Notes under the pieces: model-generated
Told to the model about the DNA's origin: nothing
What the model saw: the letters and a program-made list of their open reading frames with translations, nothing else
Database searches by the model: none
Part shown: positions 12,182 to 45,700 of the stretch, piece by piece
Numbering within the stretch: position 1 is the stretch's first letter
Layout of the letters: every line of letters begins with the position of its first letter
Made by a program: the position numbers and the translations under genes
DNA from: Dysidea avara
Lineage: Eukaryota > Porifera > Demospongiae > Dictyoceratida > Dysideidae
Direction of reading: 5' to 3'
Length of the DNA: 64,000 nt
Assembly (NCBI RefSeq): GCF_963678975.1
Contig: NC_089275.1
Span: 23,311,977 to 23,375,976, forward strand

Positions 12182-15100
12182 ATGGCGTCTGTAAAAGATG
12201 GCTACGAAACTACCTCCCTTCCAACTGATAAGCGATTGCTGTCCTTCAAAGAAAGAAAAAGCTTCGGTAAGTCACGATATCTGGGTATTAAACACACGTA
12301 CTTTATTAGATAATAAGTTTTCTTTGTGGATTGCTGTTGGCCTAAATTTAAAAATGCCAGGGTGTTACGGTGTTACTGCAAATGCTGAGAGTTTAATTCA
12401 AAGAAGCCAGTAGAATTTTATAGAAGCCATTGAGTTGTGGACTAGTTGTTGACTGTAAATATCCATAGGTCAGCAGATAGAGAGGTCTATTGACAATGGC
12501 TTCTAAGTGTTGAAATCATCGACTGAATGGGATATGTGTAGACCTTTTCTCATGATTTGTGCAACTGTGTTGTTAGGTAGAACTTTTGAGCTTGTATTAA
12601 CGTAATCTGATTGAGGATGGGTTTTTCTTTGATGTAATCATTTGTGGGTTTGTGGTTTATTAGTGACCCTTTTTGCTGATGGTCGTTGGTGTGTTTTGCA
12701 CACCGTGGACAAAAAATTTACATGTTGTGGTAAAATGATTTAGCAAAACAACTATTTTGACCTTACATCGATATCCCAATGCAAACGTGGCTACATCAAA
12801 AAGGTTACATACCGAGTCTTAAAAGTATTGAAACTCAGTAGAGAGTGAATAAGAGTTGTGTTCTGACACCTGCACTTAACAACAATGACAGACTCTTTGA
12901 CAACCAGCTGTTAATAAGCATGTACTAATTTAAACCTGGAGGTGTTAACTGTACTCAAAACTATAGGATGCAGTGTTCTTATTGTGTGTGTCTGCAGCAT
13001 AGCCAAGTGGTTGGATCGAGTGCTGGCTTGGAAATTGTGATTTTTTTTTTAAGCAGGAAATTTTACTTCAGTTGGTTAACTTGGGATAACAGCTACCTGG
13101 ACCTTATAAGCTCCTGCTCCTGCAGTTACCCAGCTAATTTATTGGGGGTACCTGGAAAATAAAATGTTAGCTGACATATCCCCATAGTGAGTGAGCTAGG
13201 TTTGGAAGGGACTTTAGAAAGTGTTACTACCAACACCCTTGAGACACTGTACAGCCTCATGACTCACAAGTACCTGAAAAGCATGCATGTGGGTATAGGC
13301 ATGATAGTGCATGCAACAGCCAAAGTTAGTGTTAGTGTTCTGTACTTGCTTATTGGAAATCAGCTATGTGCTGTCATTTTTAAAAGTGTAATTTCTCATG
13401 AAAAACATTTTAACATTAATTAGAATTTGTGCACTGCTAGCCATATTTCTTGGATTACTTATTTCCTGCAGTCCTAACAGTTTATTTCCTATAAAGTAGC
13501 AATACCAAGCATTTGGCTACATATTTTGGTCTATAATGTTTATTGTCATAAATTTAATAATTTAATTTCTCCTAATTATGTAAACATGTTGACTTTTTTT
13601 AAATTTTATTTTTATCTGGAAGGTAACCAATAGATGGGTCTGTCTCCTTGTAGTACAAGGTTGTCTGATGACCTCATCTAGGTTGTATTTAAATCATTAA
13701 TATCACATTTGAAATAGTCATTCACATTATCCAGTTAATACACTTGTGTGTACATACCAACCAACAAAGTTTTATGATCAAACTTACACACTGATCTATT
13801 GATTCAGTGCTGTACATCAGTTTGACTAGTCAACTGTCATGTTTGCAATGGACCCATTGTTATTATCAGGTGTGCTAGCACTTGTAAACAATACCTGGTG
13901 TCTTGTATAGCAGGGGATGTTAATAGTATTGTTGGTTTAGTTTCAGAAAACTACACAAGTGTATATAGTTGAAGTACAGGAACCACAAATTTGAAACAGA
14001 ATAGTTTAGTCTGTTGTTTGTTATCTGCAGATGCAGCTAACTTTTTATATGGTTGTACTAGTTTATTGTACACTGGGAAAGAACCATATGAAATCTCATC
14101 TGGCATGCTTACAACTGACCATGGACTGGCTGTAGCCGAGCTGTGTTGCCTGGTTTTGTATTATGTCCTGTACCATCCATGTGTAACTGTACATGTCTGC
14201 AACTGAATGAGCAATAGTGTTCAAGACTTCGTGTGAAAGTGTGCATTCGATACCTGAGCAACTCTTTTTAAAACCTGCTAGCACATGCCCACAGCTATAT
14301 GTATTGTATGTATGTTTATCTTTTTAAGTGAGCAAAACATTCAGCTAATATGAAGGGCGTGTATTGAGCTCCTTCAATATAACTGGGTCTAAAATTAAAT
14401 TACACTGTAATTTAATTTAGAATCTGTTACAAGTGACAAGCTTTGTTTGAGGTGGTGGTTTCTCCATGCTGGTTTGAAATACAGCTGTCTGAAGTCATTG
14501 AAAACATCTTTACCAATTGGCTCTGGTTGTTGAATGACTAATCAACTACATAAACAGGTGTATGTCCTCCAGGATACAAGTACCAGCTGCAAGTTCAAAT
14601 TGTTGAGTGGTTGATCACTATACACTGACAATTACTCTAATAGAACATACACAACTTACCTAATAGAAAAGTCTCTGTCTGGAAAAGCCTAAGAGCTACT
14701 GTATTGCTTTTTAAAAAATTTTGTACATGACAGAATATGTTAGCCACCTACTCACCATGACACTGTACATTGTGAATTAATGCTTACCATGTCCTAATAA
14801 TATGTATTGAACAATCATAAGCCCCCCCCCTCCCATTCTGTCTTTTGTCAACTTTCATTCATAATATTTCCTTTGTTGTCTGAAGTTGCTAAATCCAATA
14901 GAAACCTGTGGTCTCGCTGGTCGTTGATTACTACATTCATGAAACGAAAGTCGGCAAAGCCAGAAACAAAATGTCCTTACTGTTAGCTACAAGCATCATT
15001 TAGCATTCAGATTAGTCTAGGTGTTGATAGCTACACCATTTTCCAGTACAGTGTGTCACTGGCACAACTAACTAGAAGGATAAATCTTGATGCTAGCACT

Positions 15101-18100
15101 CATAGTTTGCTTCTTAACCCTTTATTACCGAAGTTTTTTTTACAAAACCGCAAGTGTGAAAACTTTTATGGCTTGTGTGAACTGTGTGCAGTACGAGTGG
15201 ACCCCACCCATTAATTAACACATCAAGCTATATACCGTTTGATAGCCATCTCTCTCTTCTACCAACACAGCTAGAATACTTACAGATCACACACACAACT
15301 CACGCGCTATGAAGCGAAGATAGCGTATCTTCTCTGTATCGCCATGGCATTGAAAGATGGCGCCGCCATCTTACTAATCAACGCGATGACATCATACTAT
15401 TTATTTTTAGAATCCAAATCACGTGGGGAATGGAGTAATTCCAACTAAAGCCTCGTAGTAGCAGGGAGAAGGCGAAAATGGAGTTTTAAACAGGTATTAT
15501 TGTTTTGTATACGCTATTTTATATTGCCAAGTGCCATAACTTTCCCATGCTTCTTCCTATCGCCGAACGGTAAACTTCATTAGACGCGCCCGGTCCTTCT
15601 GAGCAGTTTGGTAGCAATTTCAGCTTCGTAGCCCCTAGGAAAAAGGAGTTATGGCTCCGTCTATAAAGGGCACTCGTTATGGCAATATATTAGCCATTCG
15701 ATAATAAAGGGTTAATATTATAATAGCTTACTTTCTGGACAAGACAAGCGTCATTTAGCCCGGCATAGTCACTACTCACTAGCACTATTATCTAGTGCAT
15801 AAACAAATGTACTGCATTCGTTCAATGGTTCAAAGGGTGCATTATTCGAATGACATAAACGAAGTTTGAATTTTGCTCATGCGCAACCTGGTTATATTAG
15901 CAAGCAGAAGACTGTAAGAATCCAACTGCTCATCACGCCATGAATAATTTTTGCCGTGGGCAGTTACACTTGAGACACTAGAAAGTAATGGAAGGTGGTT
16001 TTTTAGATCGTCTTCGGGTCTCTAAATAGTGTAGAAACCTTGTTGACCCATTCTAACTACTTATAATCAGAGGGATTAGGAGTCCAATGTCAAAGCCTAA
16101 CTCACTATATGCCACTTACCCCTTACAAATGGTTGGTAAATGGAAATAGTTCTTGGCATAATATGCAAGAACTTGGCTCTCATTTCTACAGTACATGCTG
16201 CAATTTTATGTAAGAAGGAAGAAACAAGCAGCCAATAAAGTGCACATCTTCCTAATGCAGCCCATCCTCTGTTAGTACAAAGAGTATAGCACTCCCACCA
16301 TGCCTTTGTTGTTCCTAAACCTGCGATAATAAAACACTTGCTAATTCTATCAAACCAGTTTGTATTAACCTGACTGTACTTATGTGAGAGTCACCATGCT
16401 GTGCCTCTCTGTTCAGGGTGAAGTGTATTTGCTGTTCCTGCTAAATACATGTGGAATATGCCATTTGTCAAACATACTGGGCTGTTCTGCCTATTGTAGT
16501 GGTGTGCGATATCAGGATTTTTATTTCGATATGATATCGATACGATATTGAAGTAAATATCGAAATTTCGATACGATTTTCAATAATTTTAATTGTGTGG
16601 GTGGTGTAATTGCGTGGGCGGCCGATATTTATAAATATGCTTGAAATACAATTTACACACAAACTATTGCACAAAACTAATAATAAGCCTAGAAAACTGG
16701 TAGACAAGTTTTTAAAGTGGCTAGATAGTACAGAACCAACCTTCATTTCTAGCGTGATTGCGCAATCACACACTAAATGCTGTAGATTTATCGAAATATT
16801 CTTCGATATTTCGATAATTATCGCAAAATATTACCATTTCGATAAATATCGAAATCTGCTAAAGCAGTATCGAAAATCGATACGATATCGACAAAATTAC
16901 CGTGAAATCGATATTTTTTCGATATATCGCACATCACTAGCCTATTGTCTATTTACTCTAATAGAACAGTCTCTAATACAATAGTCAGTTAGTTTCAAGA
17001 GACTTTAAGCCATTCGTCAGATTTTTCTGTCAGTGGTATAAAACATGTGCTGAATGAAATTCCGGCTTGCTAGCACTTCTGTTGTCTGTCTCATAGTATG
17101 ATGAGCTTGTCTTGAAATAGACACACCCATAAAGGGTCCCATTTCTAGATCTAGACAGGCCAAGATGACCTACAATGACTGCTAGTTGTATGGTTCAATC
17201 ATGTGCATGCATGATGCACTAGGCAGGTTGAAAAATATATCAACTGACTATTTTATTAGACTATATACAGTGTATGACTGCTTTATTAGAGTATCTCAAT
17301 CTTTATACAGCCACGTTAGCACAGTAATCATTTAAAGAGATCATGTTTTTAGTTTACCAAAACACTGACCCACCACATCCGTGAAACATATGTCAAAACT
17401 ACATTTGTAGCTATTTTATTAGAGGCCAGTTGTTCATGTATTTTGTTGTTTTGTATACATAAAAAACTAGTCAAGTTCATTAATCCATAGTATTTACTTA
17501 GAGCTATAAGTGGTTTAATATAAAGTGAGGCATGATTCGGTTTACTTTGTATAGTGCGCTGAGAAATTCGGTCGTGAAAAAGATGTATAATTTAAAAAAT
17601 AATTAATTATACTATATAATTAGGTGTATGTGTATAATTCTATGAGTGTTTATTTATTTGTCCGTACATTACTGTATGGTATAATATTATTGCATATTCA
17701 TCTCATACAGAGAGCCGAAAGAAAGATGTGTTGACCATCCGAAAGAAACACCCAAATAAAATACCCGTAAGTTATATGATTGTTGATATAATAAGAAAGT
17801 CATTGTACCTAAAAATCAATGCCAATAGCAGTGGAGTAATTTGGTTGCTAAATAATTGGGTCTTAGTAATATCTTCTAACTAACATGAAAACAAGCAAAG
17901 CCCTTCCTGTTTGATCTACATATTTTATTCCTTACTCATTTGATGTGGCAAGCTTGTCAATCAGTACCTCTGGCGATATTCTAACACTTCCTTTGTAATA
18001 GCAACACCCACAATGTGACATAGCTAACTTGTAGCAGTGAAACTGTGTATGAAAATATCACTAAAGGTGTTGATGGGTTGATGAAAGACACTTTTATGAT

Positions 18101-19406
18101 AATATTTTCATCTAGTGTGATCATTCATTTGAACACATTATTAGAGAACTTCAAGCCAGTATATATTGTTTATGATTTATGTAGGTGTTACCTCCACCAG
18201 AATATTGGTAGCTACATTTTTTGATGTTTACTCCCATTGTGGTTGATGTTTACTCCCATTGTGTTATTACATAATTATATAAATGCTTTTCAGGCAGGCT
18301 CACGCATGTATGCACACACACATACAGTACAAATACAGTTAATAGACCTGTCCACAACAAGTGAACTCCCATGATCAGAAAGCTATGAAGCATCTAGATC
18401 CATCTGTTTTAGATAACGTAACTCACACATCACTCTTGAGATTGCTCCAACCCCATGGAAGGTACACACTCACCCAGCCAGGGGATACTGAATGATACAT
18501 TACTAGCCATTGAATTTAGACTAGGAGAAAACTCACCTAGCCAGGGGATGCTGAGTAACCTATCTTACAAACCATTGAAATTTAGGCCAGGTGAGGGAGG
18601 GTGGACTGGCCAAAGCAATTGCAGGGACCTGAGTCAGAGACTTGGTCCGCCTCGTGCAAAGCATGGTGTAGTGGCATGGTGTATCCATAACGTAAAGCCC
18701 TCTTGTTGGTTTGCAAGACTAATGCAAGAAAGTGCCTGGTCTCCAGAGTCAGCACAAGCACACACAAACTGACACAGCACTTAGTCATAAATTATGTAAT
18801 ATATAGTCCGTACAGGTGTACATAGTAATGTATCTTTATTTTTAAAATGTACTCTTAGAAGCAATAGTACATCAACTTTAATTTTGCTATGTTTTTGTGG
18901 CACAGATTGTAGTAGAGAGATCAACAAATGAAAAGAATTTACCGGAGTTAGACAAATCAAAATTCCTCGTACCAGAAGAATTATCAATGAGCCAATTAGT
19001 GAATATAATAAGGTCAGCTAACCACTGGTTGTCATGGTGATAATGGTGTACCAGATGGCTAATGAATCACTGATTGGGTTGTAGTTATTTCTAACATTTT
19101 TGAGGGCATATTATTGTAATGGTATATACTTGTGATAATTGTCTGTTTGGGACATGATACTTCATGAATATCTTAGTAGCTAGGGTAACCATCTGTAGCT
19201 ATTGTAATATAGGATGCTAGGGTAATTGAATTTTTTTCCCCTGAAGAATGAGACTCCAATTGAGGGAATCGCAAGCGTTCTATTTAATCATCGGTAAGAA
19301 GACGATGGTTAGTAATTCATTGACATTGGGTGAGATCTACCATTCTGAGAAGGACACTGATGGATTCATCTACATGACATACGCATCTCAAGAAGTATTC
19401 GGATAG
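12182..19406 (+). CDS. MAP1LC3: LC3-type ATG8 autophagy protein, 4 exons
   Basis: This is a ubiquitin-like protein that is conjugated to phosphatidylethanolamine on autophagosome membranes and recruits LIR-motif cargo receptors. Exons 12182-12266, 17711-17766, 18906-19012 and 19247-19406 join in phase to 135 residues, with standard GT/AG borders. It has an LC3-like extended N-terminus (residues 1-30), then KIPIVVER (45-52), KFLVP (66-70), AFYLII (93-98) and the C-terminal block DGFIYMTYASQEVFG (121-135). Sequence and length are closest to the LC3, not GABARAP, branch. The stop codon follows the conjugation glycine (GGA TAG), so no tail remains for ATG4 to remove before lipidation. Most LC3 proteins have such a tail. 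Start: the ATG at 12182 begins MASVKDG and fits the family N-terminal helix. Intron 1 contains two MITEs. The identity is near certain; the exact LC3 subtype is not. Confidence 0.95.
15118..15711. mobile_element. piggyBac-like MITE with TTAA duplication
   Basis: The ends CCCTTTATTACCGAAG and, inverted, CCCTTTATTATCGAATG are flanked on both sides by TTAA (15114-15117 and 15712-15715). A TTAA target and CCC start are the signature of piggyBac-type elements. The interior is non-coding and comparatively GC-rich around 15300-15370. Confidence 0.65.
16497..16939. mobile_element. hAT-like MITE in LC3 intron 1
   Basis: The end TAGTGGTGTGCGATATC pairs with the inverted GATATATCGCACATCACTA. The 8-bp target duplication gcctattg is perfect (16489-16496 and 16940-16947). 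The interior has many cgatatcg-type motifs. Open frames seen on both strands here are by-products of the element. Confidence 0.85.
18465..18592. repeat. Two-unit tandem repeat, about 64 bp
   Basis: Two adjacent diverged units share actcacc-agccaggggat and ccattgaatttag blocks. They lie in intron 2 of the LC3 gene. Confidence 0.55.
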
Positions 19407-20452
19407 AAGTCAGCTCTTAAATTGCCTAGCAGAAAATGAGAATTTTAATGACCCCTTCACTTCTTTTCACCTCATATTATAGTTTGCTGTTTTCATTGTC
19501 AACTGAAGCCACAGGAGATATGTGTAGTTTATTGAACACTGTTGTATCCTTGTGTATAATATTGTACAGCTGTATGTGTTGTTGATACAGTATAAATTCT
19601 ATCACAATAAGTTGATTGGTATATGACTTTAAATACGTCTTTCAAATTTTTACAACAAGTGGCTCTAGCTTTCTGATGGTGGGATTGCTTGTTGTGGAGA
19701 GGTTTAATTAGTTGATAACTTTGTTAGCTAATTCTCCATAATAGCAAGTTTAGATAGTGTAATTGAAATTTAGTTAGAGTATAATGAACGTTGTGAAATG
19801 TTGCATAAAAGCAAGACTTGCAGTAACTGTTCACGTACTTCAGCTTATAGTTTCTGGATATGATGGTGTGTATTTCAAAGAAATCACCAGCAGAATCAAA
19901 TACTTCTCGAAAGAATACGAAGAGTATTTTTTTAAACATGACATGCTATGTTATACACAGCTGGCTAATAATAACACATTTATTGTGTTTTTATAGTTTC
20001 AATTGGTTATCCCACCATGGCCAGACTGCAATCTTAGTTGGTACGTTCATTCCTGAGAAAGAGGAAAGGAGAGTTCTTTGAAATGTAGGGTGGCCTGTCT
20101 TTGTAATTAAGTGAAACCTCTCCAATCTTACACCTCATGTTGGTTTTGAGCTATAGATTTCACTGTACTGGCCACCTGTATTCAACGCCAACGCTTATAA
20201 AAGGCCACAAAAATAAATTTTCATCTGAAAATGCAAGCTTATGTAGTTTCATTACACTGTAGCATACATAACACATTAACAATACTATTATCATACTGGA
20301 AAATGACATCACAAAAACTGAATTACTAATAAATAAGTGATAGCACACACACACACACAAAATTTGATTCCAATTTTTAGAAAATAGTTTGAAAATTAAA
20401 AATAGTATGTATTTAACCTGTGAGTCAGTTGATTGCTGCTGTGATTCCATGT
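19407..20452. other. Convergent intergenic region
   Basis: This is the 3' flank shared by the plus-strand LC3 gene and the minus-strand glycosyltransferase gene. It is AT-rich and without coding evidence. A short CA run lies at 20344-20359. Confidence 0.5.
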
Positions 20453-22126
20453 TTAAAATACCTTTGTTTTAATTCCAAATAATATCATACCTAACGTATG
20501 AGGAGGTCCCATTAGTCTGGCATTAGTCTCCATACAAACAGCATAATAGCCTTCAGGCTCTTGGTCTACATTACAATTCCGTTGATACCATGCCATAAAT
20601 AAACTCCGATCTGGAGCTCGAATGATAGTGTATCCTGCTTTAGCCATTAGTCTCAAGATTACAACATCATTGTACCAGCCATTAGTCAATAGCTCACTTA
20701 GTCCAGGAAGTGACAAAATGTCTGATTTATATGCAGCCCATGTGCTGTAATCTTGGTCTAACCAAAACCCCTTGTGTACGTTCAAAACCATTTGTTTCTG
20801 AAATGATGGTACAAAGTTGTACTTCCTTTTGTAGACTACGTTCGGATTGTATAAACCGAAACTGTATGGGAAGTAGACTTGTGAACCTCTCACAGCAAAT
20901 TTGACACATCTCAGTAAAAACTGGTGATCAAAAACAGCGTGTGATTCTGTGACAACTGTTAAAATGTCACTTCGCTTCCATGATTTAACACCAGCAACAA
21001 TTGCCTGTACCCGAGAATAGTTAGATGGTAGTTGTAAAAAGTGATAGTCCTTGTATTTCTGTTCAGAAGCTAGTCGTTGTAAAACATTTTTCATTTCTTC
21101 AGCACCATTGGGGATACCGTAATATGCCACAGTCAACTGCCAGCGATGAATCCGTGGCACAGTCATCAAAGTAAAGTTTGACACAAAACTGACCAATTCA
21201 GTTGGATCAAATTTAATCGGCAGTACTATGTTGACTAAAACATGTCTTTTATCCATAACCTCAATTTTAGTATACCTCAACTGTCCAAGAGGCTTAATGA
21301 GCCTTGCATGTGAGAAGACTGGGTCATCCTTTTTATGTTGATAGTAAACATCATAAATGGTACCAGCATAAGACACAGATCTAGTTCTAGCATAGATGTT
21401 ATCTTCTTGAGGGTTAGCCACAAAGCTGGATGGTATAATGCTTGAATTAACTGCAGCATCAATTACTTCTGCTATCTCGTCTCTCCCGTCTGGTTCACCA
21501 TGTACGGCCGGAGGTCCTGAAATTCCCTTTTCAAGTTGATACACTGGAAAAGTTGGACTGGAAAATACCGTCCATGGAACTACGACCCATTCAGGATCTC
21601 TGTATTTGTAGACTGAGAGTTTCTCAACTTCCTTAGCAGCTTTCTCAAACTGTGATTGACTAAGATGTACATCAAAGTTACTAATGATGTGCTTGTTGCC
21701 ATTTGTCTCTGTTAGTTTTGTCAGCTGTTCTAGCAACTTTTCATTTTGAATTTTCAACTCCTTAACTCTTCGTATTTCATTTTCCAACATTGTGATTAAT
21801 TGAAGGTTCTCTGTTCGGAAAGCTTGGTCCCTTGCATGCTTAATCTTTGAAACATTTCTGAGTTCTTCAAGCTTCTTCACTTGTGAACTGCACTTGTCAC
21901 CAGGAAATAACTGGGTATCTTCAGAGTTCAAGTTTATCTCTTTTAATCTTGGCTCCTGCTGTTGCAGTACGTACTGGTCGTACCTATTGAACTCAATGTG
22001 AACCAGAAATGGCGTACATATCAATGAATTGGAGTAGCGGCAGGCAAATGTGTACATGAAAATGTACAGCAAGGCTAGGCTTCCAGCGAGGATTGATAGC
22101 AGTGCGAAGAGGAGTTTATTCTGCAT
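20453..22126 (-). CDS. Chondroitin GalNAc-transferase-like type II membrane protein
   Basis: One exon encodes 557 residues from the chosen ATG. Residues about 4-26 are a hydrophobic signal anchor, about 82-140 a probable coiled-coil stem, and about 160-557 resemble the chondroitin N-acetylgalactosaminyltransferase/synthase family of Golgi enzymes. Supporting motifs are VYFPYSFGLYNP, GFW followed by a Y-S-D block, GWYNDVVILR (GWGGEDV type in relatives) and RAPDRSLFMAWYQRNC. The metal-binding DxD of the family appears as TESHAVFD and the catalytic EDV as NDV, so activity may be lost or changed. Start choice: an acceptor-like ttcattacag ends at 22144 just upstream, and MQNKLLF directly precedes the membrane segment. 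An ATG at 22165 also opens the frame. The gene follows the annexin on the same strand, about 570 bp downstream. The family is likely; the donor and acceptor sugars are unknown. Confidence 0.8.
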   Translation of the reverse strand: MQNKLLFALLSILAGSLALLYIFMYTFACRYSNSLICTPFLVHIEFNRYDQYVLQQQEPRLKEINLNSEDTQLFPGDKCSSQVKKLEELRNVSKIKHARDQAFRTENLQLITMLENEIRRVKELKIQNEKLLEQLTKLTETNGNKHIISNFDVHLSQSQFEKAAKEVEKLSVYKYRDPEWVVVPWTVFSSPTFPVYQLEKGISGPPAVHGEPDGRDEIAEVIDAAVNSSIIPSSFVANPQEDNIYARTRSVSYAGTIYDVYYQHKKDDPVFSHARLIKPLGQLRYTKIEVMDKRHVLVNIVLPIKFDPTELVSFVSNFTLMTVPRIHRWQLTVAYYGIPNGAEEMKNVLQRLASEQKYKDYHFLQLPSNYSRVQAIVAGVKSWKRSDILTVVTESHAVFDHQFLLRCVKFAVRGSQVYFPYSFGLYNPNVVYKRKYNFVPSFQKQMVLNVHKGFWLDQDYSTWAAYKSDILSLPGLSELLTNGWYNDVVILRLMAKAGYTIIRAPDRSLFMAWYQRNCNVDQEPEGYYAVCMETNARLMGPPHTLGMILFGIKTKVF

Positions 22127-22698
22127 CACAAAAATCGGCAGAACTGTAATGAACAAAAAAGACATACGACAAAATATCACAATGGCATTTCAACCACTGT
22201 TCCATGAATAAGCCTGAGAGGTCGCAAACGCATTCCTGCTATAACACGAAGTTATACATTGCTTCAAAAGGAAAACACGCGTAAGATGTACTGATAAAAC
22301 GTTAACACTTTCTTACCACTCACATAACAGCATACAGAGGGACTAGGCTTATAGCAATTATTAAACATCTTCAACTCGGTTTAAAAAACAGGCGGACGAG
22401 AAATTCGACACAACAAAAACTGGATCGGTAGAATACTCCCCCATTCATCCCTCTTATACGGGTATTAATATACAACATTGGTGTAACTAACAATACCTGA
22501 TATCTATGGTTTCAAAGTAGCCGTAACATTCCACCTTTTCCTTTACGCCAGTTGTCAATAAAAGTGGGTGGATCTTTCACGAGAATTAAAACCTACCGCT
22601 CGGTATATTAGTAATAACTCCGTATACTAATTCACAAATATTTTCAACATACAGTACGCAAACAATATGGCATTATAATGATTTAATGCAGTGTTCAG

Positions 22699-42738
<20,040 letters not shown>

Positions 42739-45700
42739 TTCTGATCTACAGGGTGTGTAAAACAAAAACAACACATTGTAAGTTACAGTACAGGTTTTCT
42801 TCCATACGCATACAAATCATTGCATAGAGTGAATGCTTGTTTTGATTAACTATTTTCTGGTTATCTTGTTTGAGTGCAATTTATGGAGCTCTTGATGTTG
42901 ATGAATAAATTTGTAATCTAGTAAGGATCGATCATTACAATAAAGTGATGAAAATAGGGAGATCATTAGCCAAAGTATACATTCAACAAGAAAGAGTCAT
43001 CATCTGATGTGTGAATTTAATCCCTACTTCAGCCATTAAAAACGGAATAGTAGGGATAAGTGTGCACCTCGGGTTTATGATCACCAGTTTCATCACTTTA
43101 ATTGTCATGCTCCCTACTAGGTTACGAGATTTCTACCAATTTGTTTGCATACTTTTTTCTCTATAGGTCATGAAAGAAGTAACCTAGCTACTGAGTGCAA
43201 AATCACCAAACTTTGGCAAGACTGGTACCTGAAAATATGGTAGATCAATTTTTGGGCATAAAGAGCATAATGTGTGGTTGATGTTATAATGTAATTTGGA
43301 GTAATGTACAGACCTCAGAAACATGTACATAACTGACCATATAAACAGCTTTGTGTATTCTGAGTGTTGAATGTAAAATTACAACATTCCATTTTACCAA
43401 GTCAGTACCAATGCTGCATCCACACAAGCATTGAACACTGACAATTGACCAACTTCTTAAGTGCCTGTAATACTAAAAGTATACAATAGAAACCAAGAGT
43501 GTCAAATGGTGTGTTAGCCCGTGATTAATGATTGCATAAAAATAACACAGATATTTCAGTCACATCAATTGTTTTACAGTATCAGCATAATTATAATTGG
43601 GGCACATGGCAACCAGTAATAATTTATTGAGCTGATAGTGGTATTGTGGCCTGAAGGGATTCCCTATATAGGTGTTGGTAGTACAGTACCAAGAAAAAGG
43701 CGTGTTATTTATTTTATACAGTACAGTAGTTTGTAGCAAACAGAAGTAATCTGTAATATTACCAGCTTTTTTTTTTTTCTGAGAGCAAGTAATATATACA
43801 TTGATCAAAGTTACGAGAAGTAATAAAGCAATGAGATCCCAACCAAACTCTTGTCTATCACTGTAGCTAGCTAACATTACTCCTGTGAGCCAGACATTTA
43901 AAAGAGTGATTTTGGCGGTGTCAGCAATATTAACAGATGGTTTTTTTTCCACAACCACATGCACACAGAAAAAAAATCAGATGACTTACAAGACTAGTTT
44001 TACTTTCTTTTTAAAAAGTGGTAGCGTCACTATAAAATAACGGTGAAAGTACCAACTTACAGTATGTATGCATATACATATATATATACTGATTGGCGAT
44101 AGCACAAACACTGAATGGAAAAGGCAATTGCATGACAGACAAGTCACTAACACAACATTCAACTTGACTGCTAATGCTATTCATTTCATCATACACTTCC
44201 AAAGCCATAAAATGATGTGGCTCAGTTTCTGTGTCAGAACTGTAACTTTCAGCCTTGTTGATGAATACACGTGGCTACATCACACACCTAATACACTTCA
44301 CCGCACAGGACAGACTCGGGCAGACTACACTATTCAAAATGAAACATTGAGAAACGAGAAGTTCTGAGATGAGAAACCGAGGTTGGAAGAAATCTAGAAA
44401 CTTTCTAAATTGACGTGTTTACTAAATTAGCCTATGTCCTCACTTTAAATATCCTACTTTGTTCGAAAACCTGGGGAAAGCAAGCCATACTCACGATCAC
44501 TCGCCAGTTTCCACTGGTTAGTATGATCGAGTACACCCAACAGGGAGTTTACATAAATGGGAGCTGTGGATCTTAGTGTTATACCGTACATGACTACAAA
44601 CATACAGGTCACCTTCTTTGGTCTCTTGACCTTGCTTCTGACTCACTCTTACTCTCGCCCGAACCTCGCGGAGAACGCCTTGACGCTGAGGTAAACGAAT
44701 TCACAGTACACCAGTAAACTTTCGGAATTTTAAAATAAACGACACGTGATCAATATATGACGCAACCATGCCTAGTTGCCCGCCACGCCCGCCGTCATGA
44801 CTGATAACTTAGTATGTAGATGTAGGTTAATATGTATACAGTCACATATTTCACAACTGCCGGAATATTATTTTACTATAAAGAGCCCAGAAGATCAATA
44901 TGGTTCATACGACCACCTTGGGTTAACTGTCGAGCTCAGTTTATTACAATTGAAATTGGGTCTTTACAGTCACTTGCTCAGTAACGCTTGACATAACAAA
45001 GAGAACTTCCAGATCACTGCAGCAGCATGTTTGAACAGGCTGCTTGTATTGCAATCTCCATGCAGCTGCTCATACGTTTTAATTCCAGAGCTTCCAATTG
45101 GATCTGAAATATAACTGTTTGGGTTTTGCAATTTAATTAATGTAGCTATGCTTTGCCAGGGCTCCTGTGCTGACCACACTGTGGCTATCAGTGCATGTCA
45201 TGGTATCATCACTGTTATTAATGGACAAGGTATAGCCTCCAATTCAATTCGGAAACCCAGCTAATGTTTATCATATCAAAGAACACCTTTGCACATTCTG
45301 TAATTCGAGATGTGACCATGAATAATGTATGCATTGGGGAGTCACTTAGCAATCATTTGCACATGCAGTCTTATTTAAGGTACAAAGCTACAGTATATTG
45401 CATGAACTCTTTCAGTGTGATTTAATAATGTTGGAACCCATACGTTGTAATTGTATGTCCGTTTGTTCTTGTATTGTGATAATGTATCTCAATGTAATTA
45501 TATATATAGTCAAGTATGACTGAATTGACAGTTTTTAAAACAGTATATAGTATACTTGTATAGATCACAAGCTGCTCTTCACTGAACTACATGTGTTTAA
45601 TCATCTTTGCAAATTCTAACTTGTGTTTCTTGCACCGACTTAAAGTTCCATCACAATGTGGCCCCAGCTGCCAGGCCTTGCATGTATATCAACAACTGTA

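Larger units (their letters stand above)
12267..17710 (+). other. Intron 1 of the LC3 gene
   Basis: This 5.4-kb intron contains a piggyBac-like MITE at 15118-15711 and a hAT-like MITE at 16497-16939. Short C-runs occur at 14823-14831. I see no nested gene. Confidence 0.7.

Noticed and set aside
16468..16984. Overlapping open frames on both strands near 16.7 kb
   Set aside because: They lie in the hAT-like MITE and reflect its cgatat repeats.
43560..43964. 134-codon open frame with a hydrophobic stretch on the minus strand
   Set aside because: No recognisable family, no exon signals that give a sensible gene, and low-complexity A/T runs explain parts of it.
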